DNA of 64,000 bases from Candidatus Bacteroides merdigallinarum (GCA_019116285.1 DXBX01000063.1:17179-81178), one strand, 5' to 3'. Positions 34,586 through 44,383 are shown, counted from the first letter of the stretch. The notes: generated by a model from the letters alone, not told the origin. Translations and numbers: made by a program.

Positions 34586-37036
34586 ATGTTACTGCACTAC
34601 CTGAAAGTCGCCGTCCGGCAACTGCTGAAGTACCGGACGCAAAACCTGATAAGCATCGTGGGGCTGGGCGTGTGCCTGCTCTGCTTCAGCGTCTGCCTCT
34701 ACGTGGGGCGGTTCATCCTCAGCACGGATCGGTGCTTCGAGAAGCGGGACCGCATCGCGAACATCGAACTGCTGCGGGAGGACGGCACGCCATTCGGCGC
34801 CGGCTGCATCCCCTTGGCCCACCGTCTGGCCGCCCAACCACCCGCCGGGGTGGAGGCTGTGACCTACGTGAACCCGGGCGACAAGCGCGACTATACTGTC
34901 GTGCTGGCTTCGGGCGAGGAACTGCCTTTCCAGAATCTGGATGTGCTGGAGGCGGACACCAGTTTCCACCACGTGTTTGGCGGGGAACTGCTGGCCGGCT
35001 CGTGGGAAGCCGCTGCACGCACGCGCAACGCCGTCATCCTGACCGAGCGGATGGCGCGCCGCCTCTTTGCCCAACCCGCCGAGGCCATCGGGCGGACGAT
35101 GTTGCTGACCAATGCCCGGAGGATGATGACCGCCCGGGAGGCCGGGGTGACCGGCGATGTGTCCTACACCGTGCAGGCCGTCATGCGGGACCTGCCCGCC
35201 AACAACTCTCTGACGCGAATGAAGCCGGTGGACCTGCTGACGGTGAACGACGAGCTGAGCTACCACGAAGCCTTCCGGCAGGCGGACTACCTCCTGAGCG
35301 GACAAATCTGCGCCCTGCTGCGCCCCGGCTTCACGCCCGACCGACTGAACGCCACCTTCCTGCAACAGGGCCTGAAGATGACGTTCGGGCCGAATGAATG
35401 CCCGGTGGCGGCACAGCCCTTCGGCGAAGACTTCCTGAGCGAGGGCGGTTTCTTGATTTTCGCCGTCATTTTCATGGCATTGGGCACGCTCATCCTGCTG
35501 GTGGGGCTGCTCAACTTCTTCAACTTCGCCTGCGGCTCCTACCTCACCCGCCTGCGCGAATATGCCCTTCGCCGCGTGCAGGGCAGCCGTCCCGGACAAT
35601 TGCTGGGCCTGCTATTCACCCAGGCCGTGCTGACAGTGGTGTTGGCCTTCTTGGTGGCAGGCTGCTTGGTGGAGGTGTGGGTGCCCAACCTGCACATCTC
35701 CCTGGAGACCTTCCGTCTGGAGATAGACGGCGGGGCATTGCTGGGCCAGTGCGTGCAATACCTCGCGGTCCTCCTGCTCCTGACCCTGGTTGTCTGCGCG
35801 GGCACGGTGGCCTACGCCTGCCGCATCCCCATCCAGACCGGCATCCGGGGCACGGGCCGCGTGCGCCGTGGCAGCAGGCACATCGCGCGCAACGCCCTGC
35901 TGGCCGTGCAGTTCTTTGTCTGCTGGGTGTTTGTGGCCCTGGCCGCCGCCCTCTACTTGCAGACGGACACGCTCACATCGTCCGTGTTCAACACCCTGAC
36001 AGACCGCCAGAAGGAAGAGATACTGAGCATCCCCCTGAACTACACGTTCCTGACGGAGGCCGACAAACAGGCCCTCATCGACCGGATGAAGCAGCACGCC
36101 GGGGTGGAAGACTGTCTGCCCGCCGAGGAATCCTACGTGAGTGGCCTGACGCGCACCAGCGTGTTTGCAGACGAGCAGAAAAGCCGTGACAAGGTCATCC
36201 AGATATTTTACCACCGCATTGCCCCTAACTTTTTCCACTTCATGAACATCCCGCTGCTGCAAGGTGAAACCTTGCGCGACTCCACCGGCATCGTCATCAA
36301 CACGAAGACAGCCGAGAACTACACCCGCCTGACGGGCAAGGAAGCGATGGGTGCCGTGCTCTATCCGTGGGACGGTCCGGCCATGACGGTGTGCGGACTG
36401 GCCGGCGATATCAATAACTATCTCTATGCGCCGCCCGAGGACTGGGACAGCAGGAAGATTGGCATGTGCTACCAATACTCGGACTTCAGCCTCTTTCTGG
36501 GACATTGCTACCTGAAGTGTCGTCCAGGCCAGGCCGACGCCGTGCGCCGCCACGTGACCGCCGTCCTGACGGAAACCCTCCCGCCCACCATCCCCGCGCA
36601 GGTGAACACCCTGCAACAGGATCTGGAAGCGGAGTGCAGCATGGAGGCCAACCTGCGCAGCCTCATCCTGTTCTTCGCCCTGGTGTGCGTGGTGGTCACG
36701 CTGCTGGGCGTCTATGCCGCCATCACGCTGGACACCGAGCGGAGGCGCAAGGAGGTGGCCATCCGCAAGGTGAACGGCGCAGGCCGCCGACAGATATTCC
36801 GGCTCTTCGCCAAGACCTACGTCTGGCTGCTCACGGGCACGGCGGTGGTAGCCTTCCCGCTCATCTACGTGATCTTCCAGCAATGGCAGACGCTGTACGT
36901 GTCCTTCTTCAGCTACGGCCCGTGGTTCTGGGCGGGACTGTTCCTGTCCGTCACGCTGGTCACGGCGCTGACGGTGGTGTTCCGCATCACGAAGATAGCG
37001 CGGGTGAATCCGGCGGAGGCGGTAAAGACGGAATAA
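34586..37036 (+). CDS. MacB/FtsX-type ABC transporter permease 2
   Basis: The 816-residue protein has the same doubled FtsX layout as permease 1, with the coupling segment RRKEVAIRKVNGAGRRQIF near residue 720. Its first about 58 residues are nearly identical to those of permease 3, and the DNA around both starts is 98 percent identical over 191 bp, while the middle parts are much more diverged. This points to duplication followed by local gene conversion. Role: inner-membrane part of a MacAB-TolC-like exporter; substrate unknown. Confidence 0.9.
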   Translation: MLLHYLKVAVRQLLKYRTQNLISIVGLGVCLLCFSVCLYVGRFILSTDRCFEKRDRIANIELLREDGTPFGAGCIPLAHRLAAQPPAGVEAVTYVNPGDKRDYTVVLASGEELPFQNLDVLEADTSFHHVFGGELLAGSWEAAARTRNAVILTERMARRLFAQPAEAIGRTMLLTNARRMMTAREAGVTGDVSYTVQAVMRDLPANNSLTRMKPVDLLTVNDELSYHEAFRQADYLLSGQICALLRPGFTPDRLNATFLQQGLKMTFGPNECPVAAQPFGEDFLSEGGFLIFAVIFMALGTLILLVGLLNFFNFACGSYLTRLREYALRRVQGSRPGQLLGLLFTQAVLTVVLAFLVAGCLVEVWVPNLHISLETFRLEIDGGALLGQCVQYLAVLLLLTLVVCAGTVAYACRIPIQTGIRGTGRVRRGSRHIARNALLAVQFFVCWVFVALAAALYLQTDTLTSSVFNTLTDRQKEEILSIPLNYTFLTEADKQALIDRMKQHAGVEDCLPAEESYVSGLTRTSVFADEQKSRDKVIQIFYHRIAPNFFHFMNIPLLQGETLRDSTGIVINTKTAENYTRLTGKEAMGAVLYPWDGPAMTVCGLAGDINNYLYAPPEDWDSRKIGMCYQYSDFSLFLGHCYLKCRPGQADAVRRHVTAVLTETLPPTIPAQVNTLQQDLEAECSMEANLRSLILFFALVCVVVTLLGVYAAITLDTERRRKEVAIRKVNGAGRRQIFRLFAKTYVWLLTGTAVVAFPLIYVIFQQWQTLYVSFFSYGPWFWAGLFLSVTLVTALTVVFRITKIARVNPAEAVKTE

Positions 37037-37058
37037 TCAACCATTTAACGAAACGACT

Positions 37059-39476
37059 ATGTTACTACACTACCTGAAAGTCGCCGTCCGGCAACTGCTG
37101 AAATACCGGACGCAAAACCTGATAAGCATCGTGGGGCTGGGCGTGTGCCTGCTCTGCTTCAGCGTCTGCCTCTACGTGGGGCGGTTCATCCTCAGCACGG
37201 ACCGCTGCTTCGAGAAGCGGGACCGCATCGCGGAGGTGGTACTGGACTCGGAGGACGGCAAGCCGTTTTCGGGCACGCCTGCCCCGCTGGCCGACCGCCT
37301 GCGGCAGCTGCAGTGGGACGAGGTGGAAGCCCTGACCTACGTGGCCTATCCGGACAAACGGCTCTTTGACGTCGAGGCCAAGGAGGGCGAGATGTACCCC
37401 TTCGATCCCCTGACCTGCATGGAGACGGACAGCTGCTTCCGGCAGGTCTTCACCCCGCGCATCGTGGCCGGCTCGTGGGAGACCGCCGCACAGACCCCCA
37501 ACGCCGTGGTGCTGAGCGAGCGTACGGCCCGCCGCATCTTCGGGACCAACCTGGCCGATGCCATCGGCCGCCAGCTGGTGACCACGCTGAAGATGCCCTA
37601 TTCCGACAAGCGGGGAGGCGTGGCCTACACCGTGCAGGCCGTCATGGCAGACCTGCCCCTGAACAACAGCCTGAACTTCATGGAGCCGCTGGACCTGCTG
37701 GTGCTGAACGACAGCGACGGACTGCTGCACTATGAAAGGAACAACGAAATGACCGGCGGCTTCACCTACGCCCTGCTGCGCCGGGACGGGACGGCCCTGT
37801 CCGGCCTGGAGAAGAGTTTCCGCCGCACCGGGATGAAACACACGCTCTACGCGAAGGAATTTGACGTGAGCGCCCGGCCGTTCGGCCAAAACTTCTGGGA
37901 ATACTCCATTGCCAAATTCATGCTGGCCGTGGTGCTGGCCCTGGGCATCCTGGTGCTGGTGGTGGGACTGCTCAACTTTTTCTACTTCCAGATAGGCTCC
38001 TTCCTGGGCCGCAGCCGCGAGTACAGCCTGCGGCGCGTGCTGGGAGGCGGCACTGTGCAACTCACGGCCCAACTTTTCGTGCAGGCGGCATTGGTGGTGC
38101 TGCTGTCCTTCCTGCTGACGTTCTGCCTCATCGAGCTGTCGGCCCCCCGGCTGCACTTCTCGCTGATGGAGTGGCAGATGAAGATTGACCCGGCGGTGCT
38201 GAACGTGCAGTGCGCCCAATACCTGCTGGGCGTGTTGGCCGTCAGCCTCGCAGTGTGTGCCTTCACGGCCCTGCGGGCACGCCGCGCCGACCCGCAGTCC
38301 GCCCTGCGCGGAGGCAGCCGTCACCGGATGCGGAGCGTGATGATGGGCGTGCAGTACTTTGTCTGCTGGGTGTTCGTCACGTTGGCCGCCGCCCTCTACT
38401 TGCAGGCGGGAAAGACCACGTCCACCCTGTTCGGCACACTGACGCGGCAGGAGAAGGCGGACATCCTGAGCATCCCCCTGGACTATCCTTCCCTGAAGAA
38501 TGCCGACAAGCTGGCCCTCATCGAGCGGATGAAGCAACACGCCGGGGTGGCCGACTGCCTGCTGGCCGACATCGGCTACACGCGCGGCGTGTCCGGCAAC
38601 CAGCTCCTGACCTCCCCGCCCGCCGACGAGAACGGACGCGAGGTCGTGGTCAACCTGCTCAGCGTGCCGTCCAATTTCTTCGACTTCATGCACATCCCCT
38701 TGGTGCAAGGACGTGCCTTGGAGAACAAGAACGAGATGGTGGTGGACCAAACCTTCGAGGCCGACATGCAGGCCGAACGCCGCGAGAGCCTGATGGGCGT
38801 CACGCTCCACGATTATCAAGGCAGCTACACCGTGAGTGGCATCTGCGCCCCGTTCGTGACCGATGTTTATGGTTTGGACTACGGCCCCGGCTACTTCCAG
38901 GGCTTCGCCTTCCTGCCTTCGGACTTCAGCCACTACATAGGCCACTGCTACCTGAAATGCCATCACGGCCGGACAGAGGAAGTACGCCGCCATGTGCTGG
39001 AACTCCTTTCGCAGGCCCTGCCCTACACCCTCCGCCCGGAGGTCGGCACCCTGCTGGACGACCTGGAGGAGATGCAGGGCCTGGAGAGCAAGCTGAAAGG
39101 CGTGGTATTGTTCCTGGCCGTGGTGTGCGTCATTCTCACCTTGCTGGGCGTCTATGCCGCCATCACCCTCGACACCGAGCGGCGGCGCAAGGAGGTGGCC
39201 ATCCGCAAGGTGAACGGCGCGGGCCTGCGGCACATCTTCCGGCTGTTTGCCCGGTCGTACCTGTGGATATTGGGCATCACCTTCGCCCTGGCCGTGCCGC
39301 TGCTCTACGTGCTGTTGCAACAATGGAAGCAACTGTACACCGTGTTCTTCAATGACGGGCCGCTGTTCTGGCTCAGCATCGGGCTGTTTGTCCTGCTGGC
39401 CACGGCGCTGACGGTGGTGTTCCGCATTGCGAAGATAGCACGGCTGAACCCGGCGGAGGCGGTGAAGGCGGAATAA
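37059..39476 (+). CDS. MacB/FtsX-type ABC transporter permease 3
   Basis: The 805-residue protein is a close paralogue of permease 2, with the same N-terminus (MLLHYLKVAVRQLLKYRTQN) and a matching coupling segment RRKEVAIRKVNGAGLRHIF. Four helices per half are apparent, with large periplasmic domains between. It follows permease 2 by 22 bp. Three permeases with one ATPase suggest either alternative heterodimers or permeases with different substrates that share the ATPase; this is inference. Confidence 0.9.
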   Translation: MLLHYLKVAVRQLLKYRTQNLISIVGLGVCLLCFSVCLYVGRFILSTDRCFEKRDRIAEVVLDSEDGKPFSGTPAPLADRLRQLQWDEVEALTYVAYPDKRLFDVEAKEGEMYPFDPLTCMETDSCFRQVFTPRIVAGSWETAAQTPNAVVLSERTARRIFGTNLADAIGRQLVTTLKMPYSDKRGGVAYTVQAVMADLPLNNSLNFMEPLDLLVLNDSDGLLHYERNNEMTGGFTYALLRRDGTALSGLEKSFRRTGMKHTLYAKEFDVSARPFGQNFWEYSIAKFMLAVVLALGILVLVVGLLNFFYFQIGSFLGRSREYSLRRVLGGGTVQLTAQLFVQAALVVLLSFLLTFCLIELSAPRLHFSLMEWQMKIDPAVLNVQCAQYLLGVLAVSLAVCAFTALRARRADPQSALRGGSRHRMRSVMMGVQYFVCWVFVTLAAALYLQAGKTTSTLFGTLTRQEKADILSIPLDYPSLKNADKLALIERMKQHAGVADCLLADIGYTRGVSGNQLLTSPPADENGREVVVNLLSVPSNFFDFMHIPLVQGRALENKNEMVVDQTFEADMQAERRESLMGVTLHDYQGSYTVSGICAPFVTDVYGLDYGPGYFQGFAFLPSDFSHYIGHCYLKCHHGRTEEVRRHVLELLSQALPYTLRPEVGTLLDDLEEMQGLESKLKGVVLFLAVVCVILTLLGVYAAITLDTERRRKEVAIRKVNGAGLRHIFRLFARSYLWILGITFALAVPLLYVLLQQWKQLYTVFFNDGPLFWLSIGLFVLLATALTVVFRIAKIARLNPAEAVKAE

Positions 39477-39493
39477 GAAATAGGAATTTAGAT

Positions 39494-39558
39494 GGGACGC
39501 AAATGGTAACTGAATTCCCCTTCTCCGGGGAGGAGGAGAATCAAGTTACCAACGTTCC
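39494..39558. repeat. Palindromic MITE-like element, internally deleted copy
   Basis: The 65-bp element keeps both ends of the 34375-34549 element (GGGACG-N5-GGTAAC and GTTACC-AAC-GTTCC) and a single CCTTCTCCGGGGAGGAGGAG hairpin, but lacks about 110 bp of interior. It lies between permease 3 and the ATPase gene. Confidence 0.75.
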
Positions 39559-39607
39559 AATCATCACTGCTAAATTATCATTTAACCAATACATATACCA
39601 ACCGATT

Positions 39608-40267
39608 ATGATCAAGACAGTAAACCTGCAGAAAATCTTCCGCACGGAAGAAGTACAGACGTTGGCCCTGACCAACGTGAACATCGAAGTCAATGAAGGC
39701 GAGTTCGTCGCCATCATGGGCCCGTCCGGTTGCGGCAAGTCCACCCTGCTCAACATCCTGGGCCTGCTGGACAATCCCACGGCGGGCGAGTATTACCTCA
39801 ACGGCACAGAAGTGTCGCGCTACACCGAGTCGCAGCGCACCGACCTGCGCAAGGGCGTCATCGGCTTCGTCTTCCAGAGCTTCAACCTGATAGACGAACT
39901 GAATGTGTACGAGAACGTGGAGCTGCCCCTGCTCTACATGGGCATCCCCAGCGCCGAGCGCAAGAAGCGTGTGGAGGATGCCTTGGAGCGCATGGGCATG
40001 ATGCACCGCGTGAAGCACTTCCCCCAGCAGCTCAGCGGCGGACAGCAGCAGCGCGCCGCCATCGCCCGCGCCGTGGTGGCCAACCCCAAGCTGATCCTGG
40101 CGGACGAGCCCACCGGCAACCTCGACTCGAAGAACGGCCGCGAGGTAATGGAGCTGCTCAAGGAACTGCATCGCGACGGCACCACCATCGTCATGGTGAC
40201 GCACTCGCAGCACGATGCCGACTATGCCGACCGCATCATCCACCTGTTTGACGGGCAGGTGGTGTGA
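39608..40267 (+). CDS. ABC transporter ATP-binding protein (LolD/MacB type)
   Basis: The 219-residue ATPase has Walker [10 protein letters not shown] (38-46), the Q-loop region [20 protein letters not shown], signature LSGGQQQR, Walker [14 protein letters not shown] and the switch histidine in VMVTHSQHD. It should energise the three permeases encoded upstream. The start at 39608 matches family N-termini; the frame extends upstream through the deleted palindromic element. It ends 9 bp from the convergent topA stop, leaving no room for a separate terminator. Confidence 0.95.
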   Translation: MIKTVNLQKIFRTEEVQTLALTNVNIEVNEGEFVAIMGPSGCGKSTLLNILGLLDNPTAGEYYLNGTEVSRYTESQRTDLRKGVIGFVFQSFNLIDELNVYENVELPLLYMGIPSAERKKRVEDALERMGMMHRVKHFPQQLSGGQQQRAAIARAVVANPKLILADEPTGNLDSKNGREVMELLKELHRDGTTIVMVTHSQHDADYADRIIHLFDGQVV

Positions 40268-40276
40268 GCGGAAGGC

Positions 40277-42658
40277 TCACTTCTTTGCGCCCTTCGCCGG
40301 TTTCGCCTCCTTGGCGGCCGACGCCTTGGGCGCACGCTTCTTGCGCGTGGAGGCCTTGTCCGCCTGCAGCTTGATGAGGTCCATGCAGGATGCCAGGCTG
40401 AGGTCGGCGGGCTCAATACCGGCGGGAATCTTGTAGTTGTTGCCCTGGTAGGCGATGTAGGGGCCGTAGCGGCCGTTCATGATTTCCAGGTCCGGCTCTT
40501 CGGGGAACTTCTTGATGTGGCGCTTGGCCTCGGCCTCCAGCTTGTCCTTCAGCAGGCCGATGGCCACGTCGAGGGTGACGTCCAGCGGGTCGAGATCCTT
40601 GGGCAGGGTGACGTAGATGCCGTGGCCGTGCACGTAGGCGCCGAAGCGGCCGTTGCCCACGCTGACGGGCTGCCCGTCCCAGTCGCCCAGTTCGCGCGGC
40701 AGCTTGAAGAGGTCCAACACCTCGTCCAGGGTGATGGTCTCGATGGACTGTCCCCGCTTCAGCTGGGCGAAGCGCGGCTTCTCGTCCTCGTTGGCACTGC
40801 CTATCTGCGCCACGGGTCCGAAGCGGCCAATCTTGACGCTGACCTGCTTGCCGCTCTTGGGGTCGGTGCCCAGGATGCGTTCGCCCGCCTTGTGCTCGCT
40901 CTTGGCAGCCAGGGTGCTCTCCACGGACGGGTGGAACTGGCTGTAGAATTTCTTCAGGACGCCCGTCCATTGCTTTTCGCCCTCGGCTATCTCGTCGAAC
41001 TGCTTCTCCACCGTGGCGGTGAAGTTGTAGTCCAGTATGTCGGGGAAGTATTCCGTCAGGAAGTCGTTCACCACCAGGCCCGTGTCCGTGGGCAGCAGCT
41101 TGGACTTCTCCGCGCCGGTGATTTCCTTGTGCGTCTCGTCTGCAATCTGCCCGTCCTTCAGGGTGAGCACGTTGCAGTCGCGCTCCTCGCCCGGCTTGTC
41201 GCCCTTGACGACGTATTCGCGCTGCTGGATGGTGCTGATGGTGGGCGCGTAGGTGGAGGGTCGGCCGATGCCCAGTTCCTCCAGCTTGCGCACCAGGCTG
41301 GCCTCAGTATAGCGGGGCGGATGCTGGCTGAAACGCTCGGTGGCGGTGACGTCGCTGTACGCCAACTGCTGTCCCTTCTTCAGCGGGGGCAGCAGGCCGG
41401 CCTCGTCCTCGCGGCCCTCGATGTCCTCGTCCTGCGAGTCGCGGTAGACGCGGAGGAAACCGTCGAACTTGACCACCTCGCCGGTGGCGGTGAAAGTCTC
41501 GGCACTGTTGCCGAGGGCGATGGTGACGGTGGTCTTCTCCAGCTCGGCGTCGGCCATCTGCGAGGCGATGGTGCGCTTCCATATCAGTTCATACAGACGC
41601 TTCTCCTGGTGGGTGCCGTCTATCTTGGGTGCCTGCATGTTGGTGGGGCGGATGGCCTCGTGCGCCTCTTGCGCGCCCTTGGTCCGGGTGGCGAAGTGGC
41701 GGGTGCAAATGTAGCGTTCGCCCATCATCGTCCCGATGGCCTCGCGGCTGCTCTGCAGGGCGAAGTCGGAGAGGTTGACGGAGTCGGTACGCATATAGGT
41801 AATCATACCGGATTCATACAGCCGCTGCGCCACCATCATGGTCTGCGCCACGGTGAAGCCCAGCTTGCGGGCCGCCTCCTGTTGCAGGGTGGAGGTGGTG
41901 AAGGGGGCCGACGGGCTCTTGCGCAGGGGCTTCGTGGTGATGTCGCTGATGCTGAACGTGGCCGACTTGCACAGCTCCAGGAACTTGCGGGCCTCGGCCT
42001 TCGTCTTGAAGCGGCGGGCCAGCTCGGCCTTCAGTTCGACGGGCTTGCCGTCCGCATCGGGCACCAGGAAGACGGCGGTGACGCGGTAGGCGGCTTCGGT
42101 CTTGAAGGCGTTGATTTCGCGCTCGCGCTCCACGATGAGGCGCACGGCCACGGACTGCACGCGCCCGGCGGAGAGGGCGGGCTTGACTTTGCGCCACAGG
42201 ACGGGCGACAGCTCGAAGCCCACGATGCGGTCCAGCACGCGGCGGGCCTGCTGCGCGTCCACCAGGTTGAGGTCGATGTCGCGCGGATGCTCGATGGCCC
42301 GCAGGATGGCGTTCTTGGTGATTTCATGGAACACGATTCGCTTGGTGTGCTCCGGGTTCAGGCCCAACACCTCATACAGGTGCCAGGCGATGGCTTCTCC
42401 CTCGCGGTCCTCATCGGATGCCAGCCAGACGGTGTCCGCCTTGGCGGCCTCGTCCTTCAGTTGGCTGACCAGGGCGCGCTTGTCCGCGGGGATTTCATAT
42501 TCGGGCTTGAAGTCGTGGGTGATGTCGATGCTGAACGCCTTCTTCTTCAGGTCGCGGATATGCCCGTAACTGGACAGCACTTTATAGTCCTTTCCGAGGA
42601 ACTTCTCGATGGTTTTCGCTTTTGCCGGAGACTCGACAATGACAAGGTTCTTCTGCAT
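40277..42658 (-). CDS. topA: DNA topoisomerase I (type IA)
   Basis: The 793-residue enzyme relaxes negative supercoils. The N-terminal Toprim domain has IVESPAKAKTIEKFLG and DEDREGEAIAWHLYE, and the catalytic tyrosine is Tyr288 in MITYMRTDSVNLS. Instead of zinc fingers, the C-terminus has Toprim C-terminal repeats (VKIGRFGPVAQIG, VGNGRFGAYVHG, IMNGRYGPYIAYQG) and a Lys/Ala-rich basic tail, as in actinobacterial and Bacteroidetes enzymes. The start at 42658 gives the normal N-terminus; an upstream ATG at 42703 overlaps the promoter. Confidence 0.97.
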   Translation of the reverse strand: MQKNLVIVESPAKAKTIEKFLGKDYKVLSSYGHIRDLKKKAFSIDITHDFKPEYEIPADKRALVSQLKDEAAKADTVWLASDEDREGEAIAWHLYEVLGLNPEHTKRIVFHEITKNAILRAIEHPRDIDLNLVDAQQARRVLDRIVGFELSPVLWRKVKPALSAGRVQSVAVRLIVEREREINAFKTEAAYRVTAVFLVPDADGKPVELKAELARRFKTKAEARKFLELCKSATFSISDITTKPLRKSPSAPFTTSTLQQEAARKLGFTVAQTMMVAQRLYESGMITYMRTDSVNLSDFALQSSREAIGTMMGERYICTRHFATRTKGAQEAHEAIRPTNMQAPKIDGTHQEKRLYELIWKRTIASQMADAELEKTTVTIALGNSAETFTATGEVVKFDGFLRVYRDSQDEDIEGREDEAGLLPPLKKGQQLAYSDVTATERFSQHPPRYTEASLVRKLEELGIGRPSTYAPTISTIQQREYVVKGDKPGEERDCNVLTLKDGQIADETHKEITGAEKSKLLPTDTGLVVNDFLTEYFPDILDYNFTATVEKQFDEIAEGEKQWTGVLKKFYSQFHPSVESTLAAKSEHKAGERILGTDPKSGKQVSVKIGRFGPVAQIGSANEDEKPRFAQLKRGQSIETITLDEVLDLFKLPRELGDWDGQPVSVGNGRFGAYVHGHGIYVTLPKDLDPLDVTLDVAIGLLKDKLEAEAKRHIKKFPEEPDLEIMNGRYGPYIAYQGNNYKIPAGIEPADLSLASCMDLIKLQADKASTRKKRAPKASAAKEAKPAKGAKK

Positions 42659-42700
42659 AGGTTTTTCCTTTGTTGGTGGCTCGTGCCACGGTTTTCGCGG

Positions 42701-42708
42701 CAAATGTA
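42701..42708 (-). promoter_or_regulatory. topA -7 box
   Basis: The minus strand reads TACATTTG 43 bp before the topA start, with a run of seven T residues just upstream. The match to TAnnTTTG is good, but no clear -33 element was found. Confidence 0.5.
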
Positions 42709-42861
42709 GGAAAAAAAGCCGCTTCCCACCTTATAATAAGGAAAGTTTTAGCAAAAAAAGTTGGGCACTGCTCCTTGGTCAACAAGCCATCAAAGATTCC
42801 ATGCTTATACCGTTTGCCCCAAAAGCTGTGCCGGAACAGGAGATACAATTTCCCGTTCTGC

Positions 42862-42892
42862 TTGGTTCTCTTCCGCCGAATGCCTACATTTG
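42862..42892 (+). promoter_or_regulatory. Promoter in front of the vsr remnant
   Basis: TTG at 42862-42864 and TACATTTG at 42885-42892 are 20 bp apart, and the vsr ATG follows 27 bp later. The promoter looks intact although the gene is broken. Confidence 0.55.
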
Positions 42893-42919
42893 CGGAACAG
42901 TTATACAGAAAGACCTTCC

Positions 42920-43186
42920 ATGGACATCTGGGACAAAATGAAACGCTCCGCCGTCATGGCTAGAATCAAATGCAAGAACACGAAGCCGGAGCTTATCGTG
43001 CTCCGGAAGTACCGGGTGGCGATATTTGTGCACGGGTGCTTCTGGCACGGGCATGAGGTGGACGGGCATATTCCACATTCCAACACCGCGTTCTAGGCAA
43101 AGAAGATAAGCCGGAACAAAGAACGGGACGAACGCAACAAGAAACGTCTACAGGAAATAGGTTGGATATGGAAAGGACGATTCTAG
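42920..43186 (+). pseudogene. vsr: vsr remnant: very short patch repair endonuclease, broken
   Basis: Vsr nicks next to T in T:G mismatches made by deamination of 5-methylcytosine. The frame starts with MDIWDKMKRSAVMARIKCKN and TKPEL, matching the Vsr N-terminus, then jumps from about the first helix directly to VAIFVHGCFWHGHE, the zinc/active-site region, so about 30 residues including the catalytic PDIV segment are missing. A TAG stop at 43094-43096 stands where Vsr proteins have Trp in an NTEFW-like motif. Beyond it the same frame continues with the recognisable AKKISRNKERDERNKKRLQE and GW, ending at 43186. A deletion plus nonsense mutation make function very unlikely. It is convergent with the EcoRII-type gene. 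Confidence 0.85.
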
Positions 43187-44383
43187 TCAGGAAAGCAGGA
43201 AATGACGCGGCATACGTTCTTGCTTCTCTTTCACCAAGCGAATGAACCCGGCAAGGTCTTGCAGCTTGTCCCTCCATTCTGGCGGAAAGCTGGTGACATA
43301 CTTGTGCGGAACTACCAACGTCAGGTGCGAATCGGCCATTTCTTTCAGCTGGTTGCGCGAGATGCCTTGTTGCAGGGTAAAAAGGAACTTCTCCTCCACG
43401 CGGTCGGCTTCGGTCAGAACCTGCCGCCAACGATCCTTACAAGTGGTCTTGGCGCCAAGTACGGTCAAGTCGTCGGCAGGAAAGAGCAAGTTGTGATAAC
43501 ATTCTCCGTTCGGGAAAAGGAAGTCGGGCTTCTTGTTGTCTTCCGTCACAGCCTGTTCTTCGAATATCAGCCCGTTGCCGGTGAAGATGTCCGCCAGGTG
43601 GTGTTCCAGCGACTTGCCGGCGCGGGACTTGCGACGATTGAGAACCTCGTTAGCAGCCTGTACGAAGGCGTCTACCGTACCAAATGGCCGGGAAACGAGG
43701 TCACCATACACTTTCTCCTCCATATACTTGAACAGGCGGAACTCCGTGTCTATCCATCCAAGGAGAATATCATCCGGGCAGGTCATCAAGGTGTGCGCAG
43801 ACAGGTTGCCGACTTTATTGTAACACTCGCGTGCACCAGCTGCCATCTGCCTTGTTTCCGGGAAACCGCTGAAGCGGGCGGTGAACTCCTCGAAAAGCTG
43901 CAAAAGCCGTTCTTCCGGCTTTATGCTTCCGGCCACGTCTATCAGACGGTTAATCTCGTCTGGCGACAAGTTGAAACTGGCTAGGAAGCCGTCTATGTCA
44001 TCGTCTGTACCGAGCACATACCCCGCATAATCCTCCTCGCTGAATTTGGCTATGACCAGCAAGTCGCCCACGTTGTCATCTTGCAGGAAAGGGAAGTTGC
44101 GTCCGAAACGGGTAATGCGGTATTCATTGCGCGTCTTTTGGCCATAATATTTCATACAACTCTCCGTGACAAAATCGTCCTGCCAACGGATACGGACGGT
44201 TTTTTCCTTGTTCTCGCCCTTGCGCCCAGGCTGGTCAAAGAGCAAAGTGGATGCATACTTGGGCACATAGAAACCTGCCTGATGGCTTCCGGTCGTACCT
44301 GCATCATTGCCTGTGATAAAACGGCACCACGCTGCTTGGGATTGTCGGACGCTTTGGATGGCTGCACTCAATAATTCACTCAT
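43187..44383 (-). CDS. EcoRII-type type II restriction endonuclease
   Basis: The 398-residue protein resembles EcoRII (404 residues), which cuts CCWGG and needs two sites. It has an N-terminal effector-binding half and a C-terminal catalytic half. The catalytic residues of EcoRII, known as D299, K324 and K328, align with Asp287 (KKPDFLF), Lys312 and Lys316 (LGAKTTCKDRWRQV), with identical spacings of 25 and 4. The chosen start at 44383 (MSELLSAAIQ) overlaps the end of the methyltransferase gene by 8 bp; 44416 is an alternative. It ends 1 bp from the vsr remnant. The gene is more A+T-rich than its surroundings, consistent with acquisition by transfer. Confidence 0.9.
   Translation of the reverse strand: MSELLSAAIQSVRQSQAAWCRFITGNDAGTTGSHQAGFYVPKYASTLLFDQPGRKGENKEKTVRIRWQDDFVTESCMKYYGQKTRNEYRITRFGRNFPFLQDDNVGDLLVIAKFSEEDYAGYVLGTDDDIDGFLASFNLSPDEINRLIDVAGSIKPEERLLQLFEEFTARFSGFPETRQMAAGARECYNKVGNLSAHTLMTCPDDILLGWIDTEFRLFKYMEEKVYGDLVSRPFGTVDAFVQAANEVLNRRKSRAGKSLEHHLADIFTGNGLIFEEQAVTEDNKKPDFLFPNGECYHNLLFPADDLTVLGAKTTCKDRWRQVLTEADRVEEKFLFTLQQGISRNQLKEMADSHLTLVVPHKYVTSFPPEWRDKLQDLAGFIRLVKEKQERMPRHFLLS

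Noticed and set aside
42901..43096. Intact small gene of the Vsr family
   Set aside because: The frame lacks the catalytic middle segment and ends at a stop inside a conserved motif, with homology continuing beyond; it is treated as a pseudogene.
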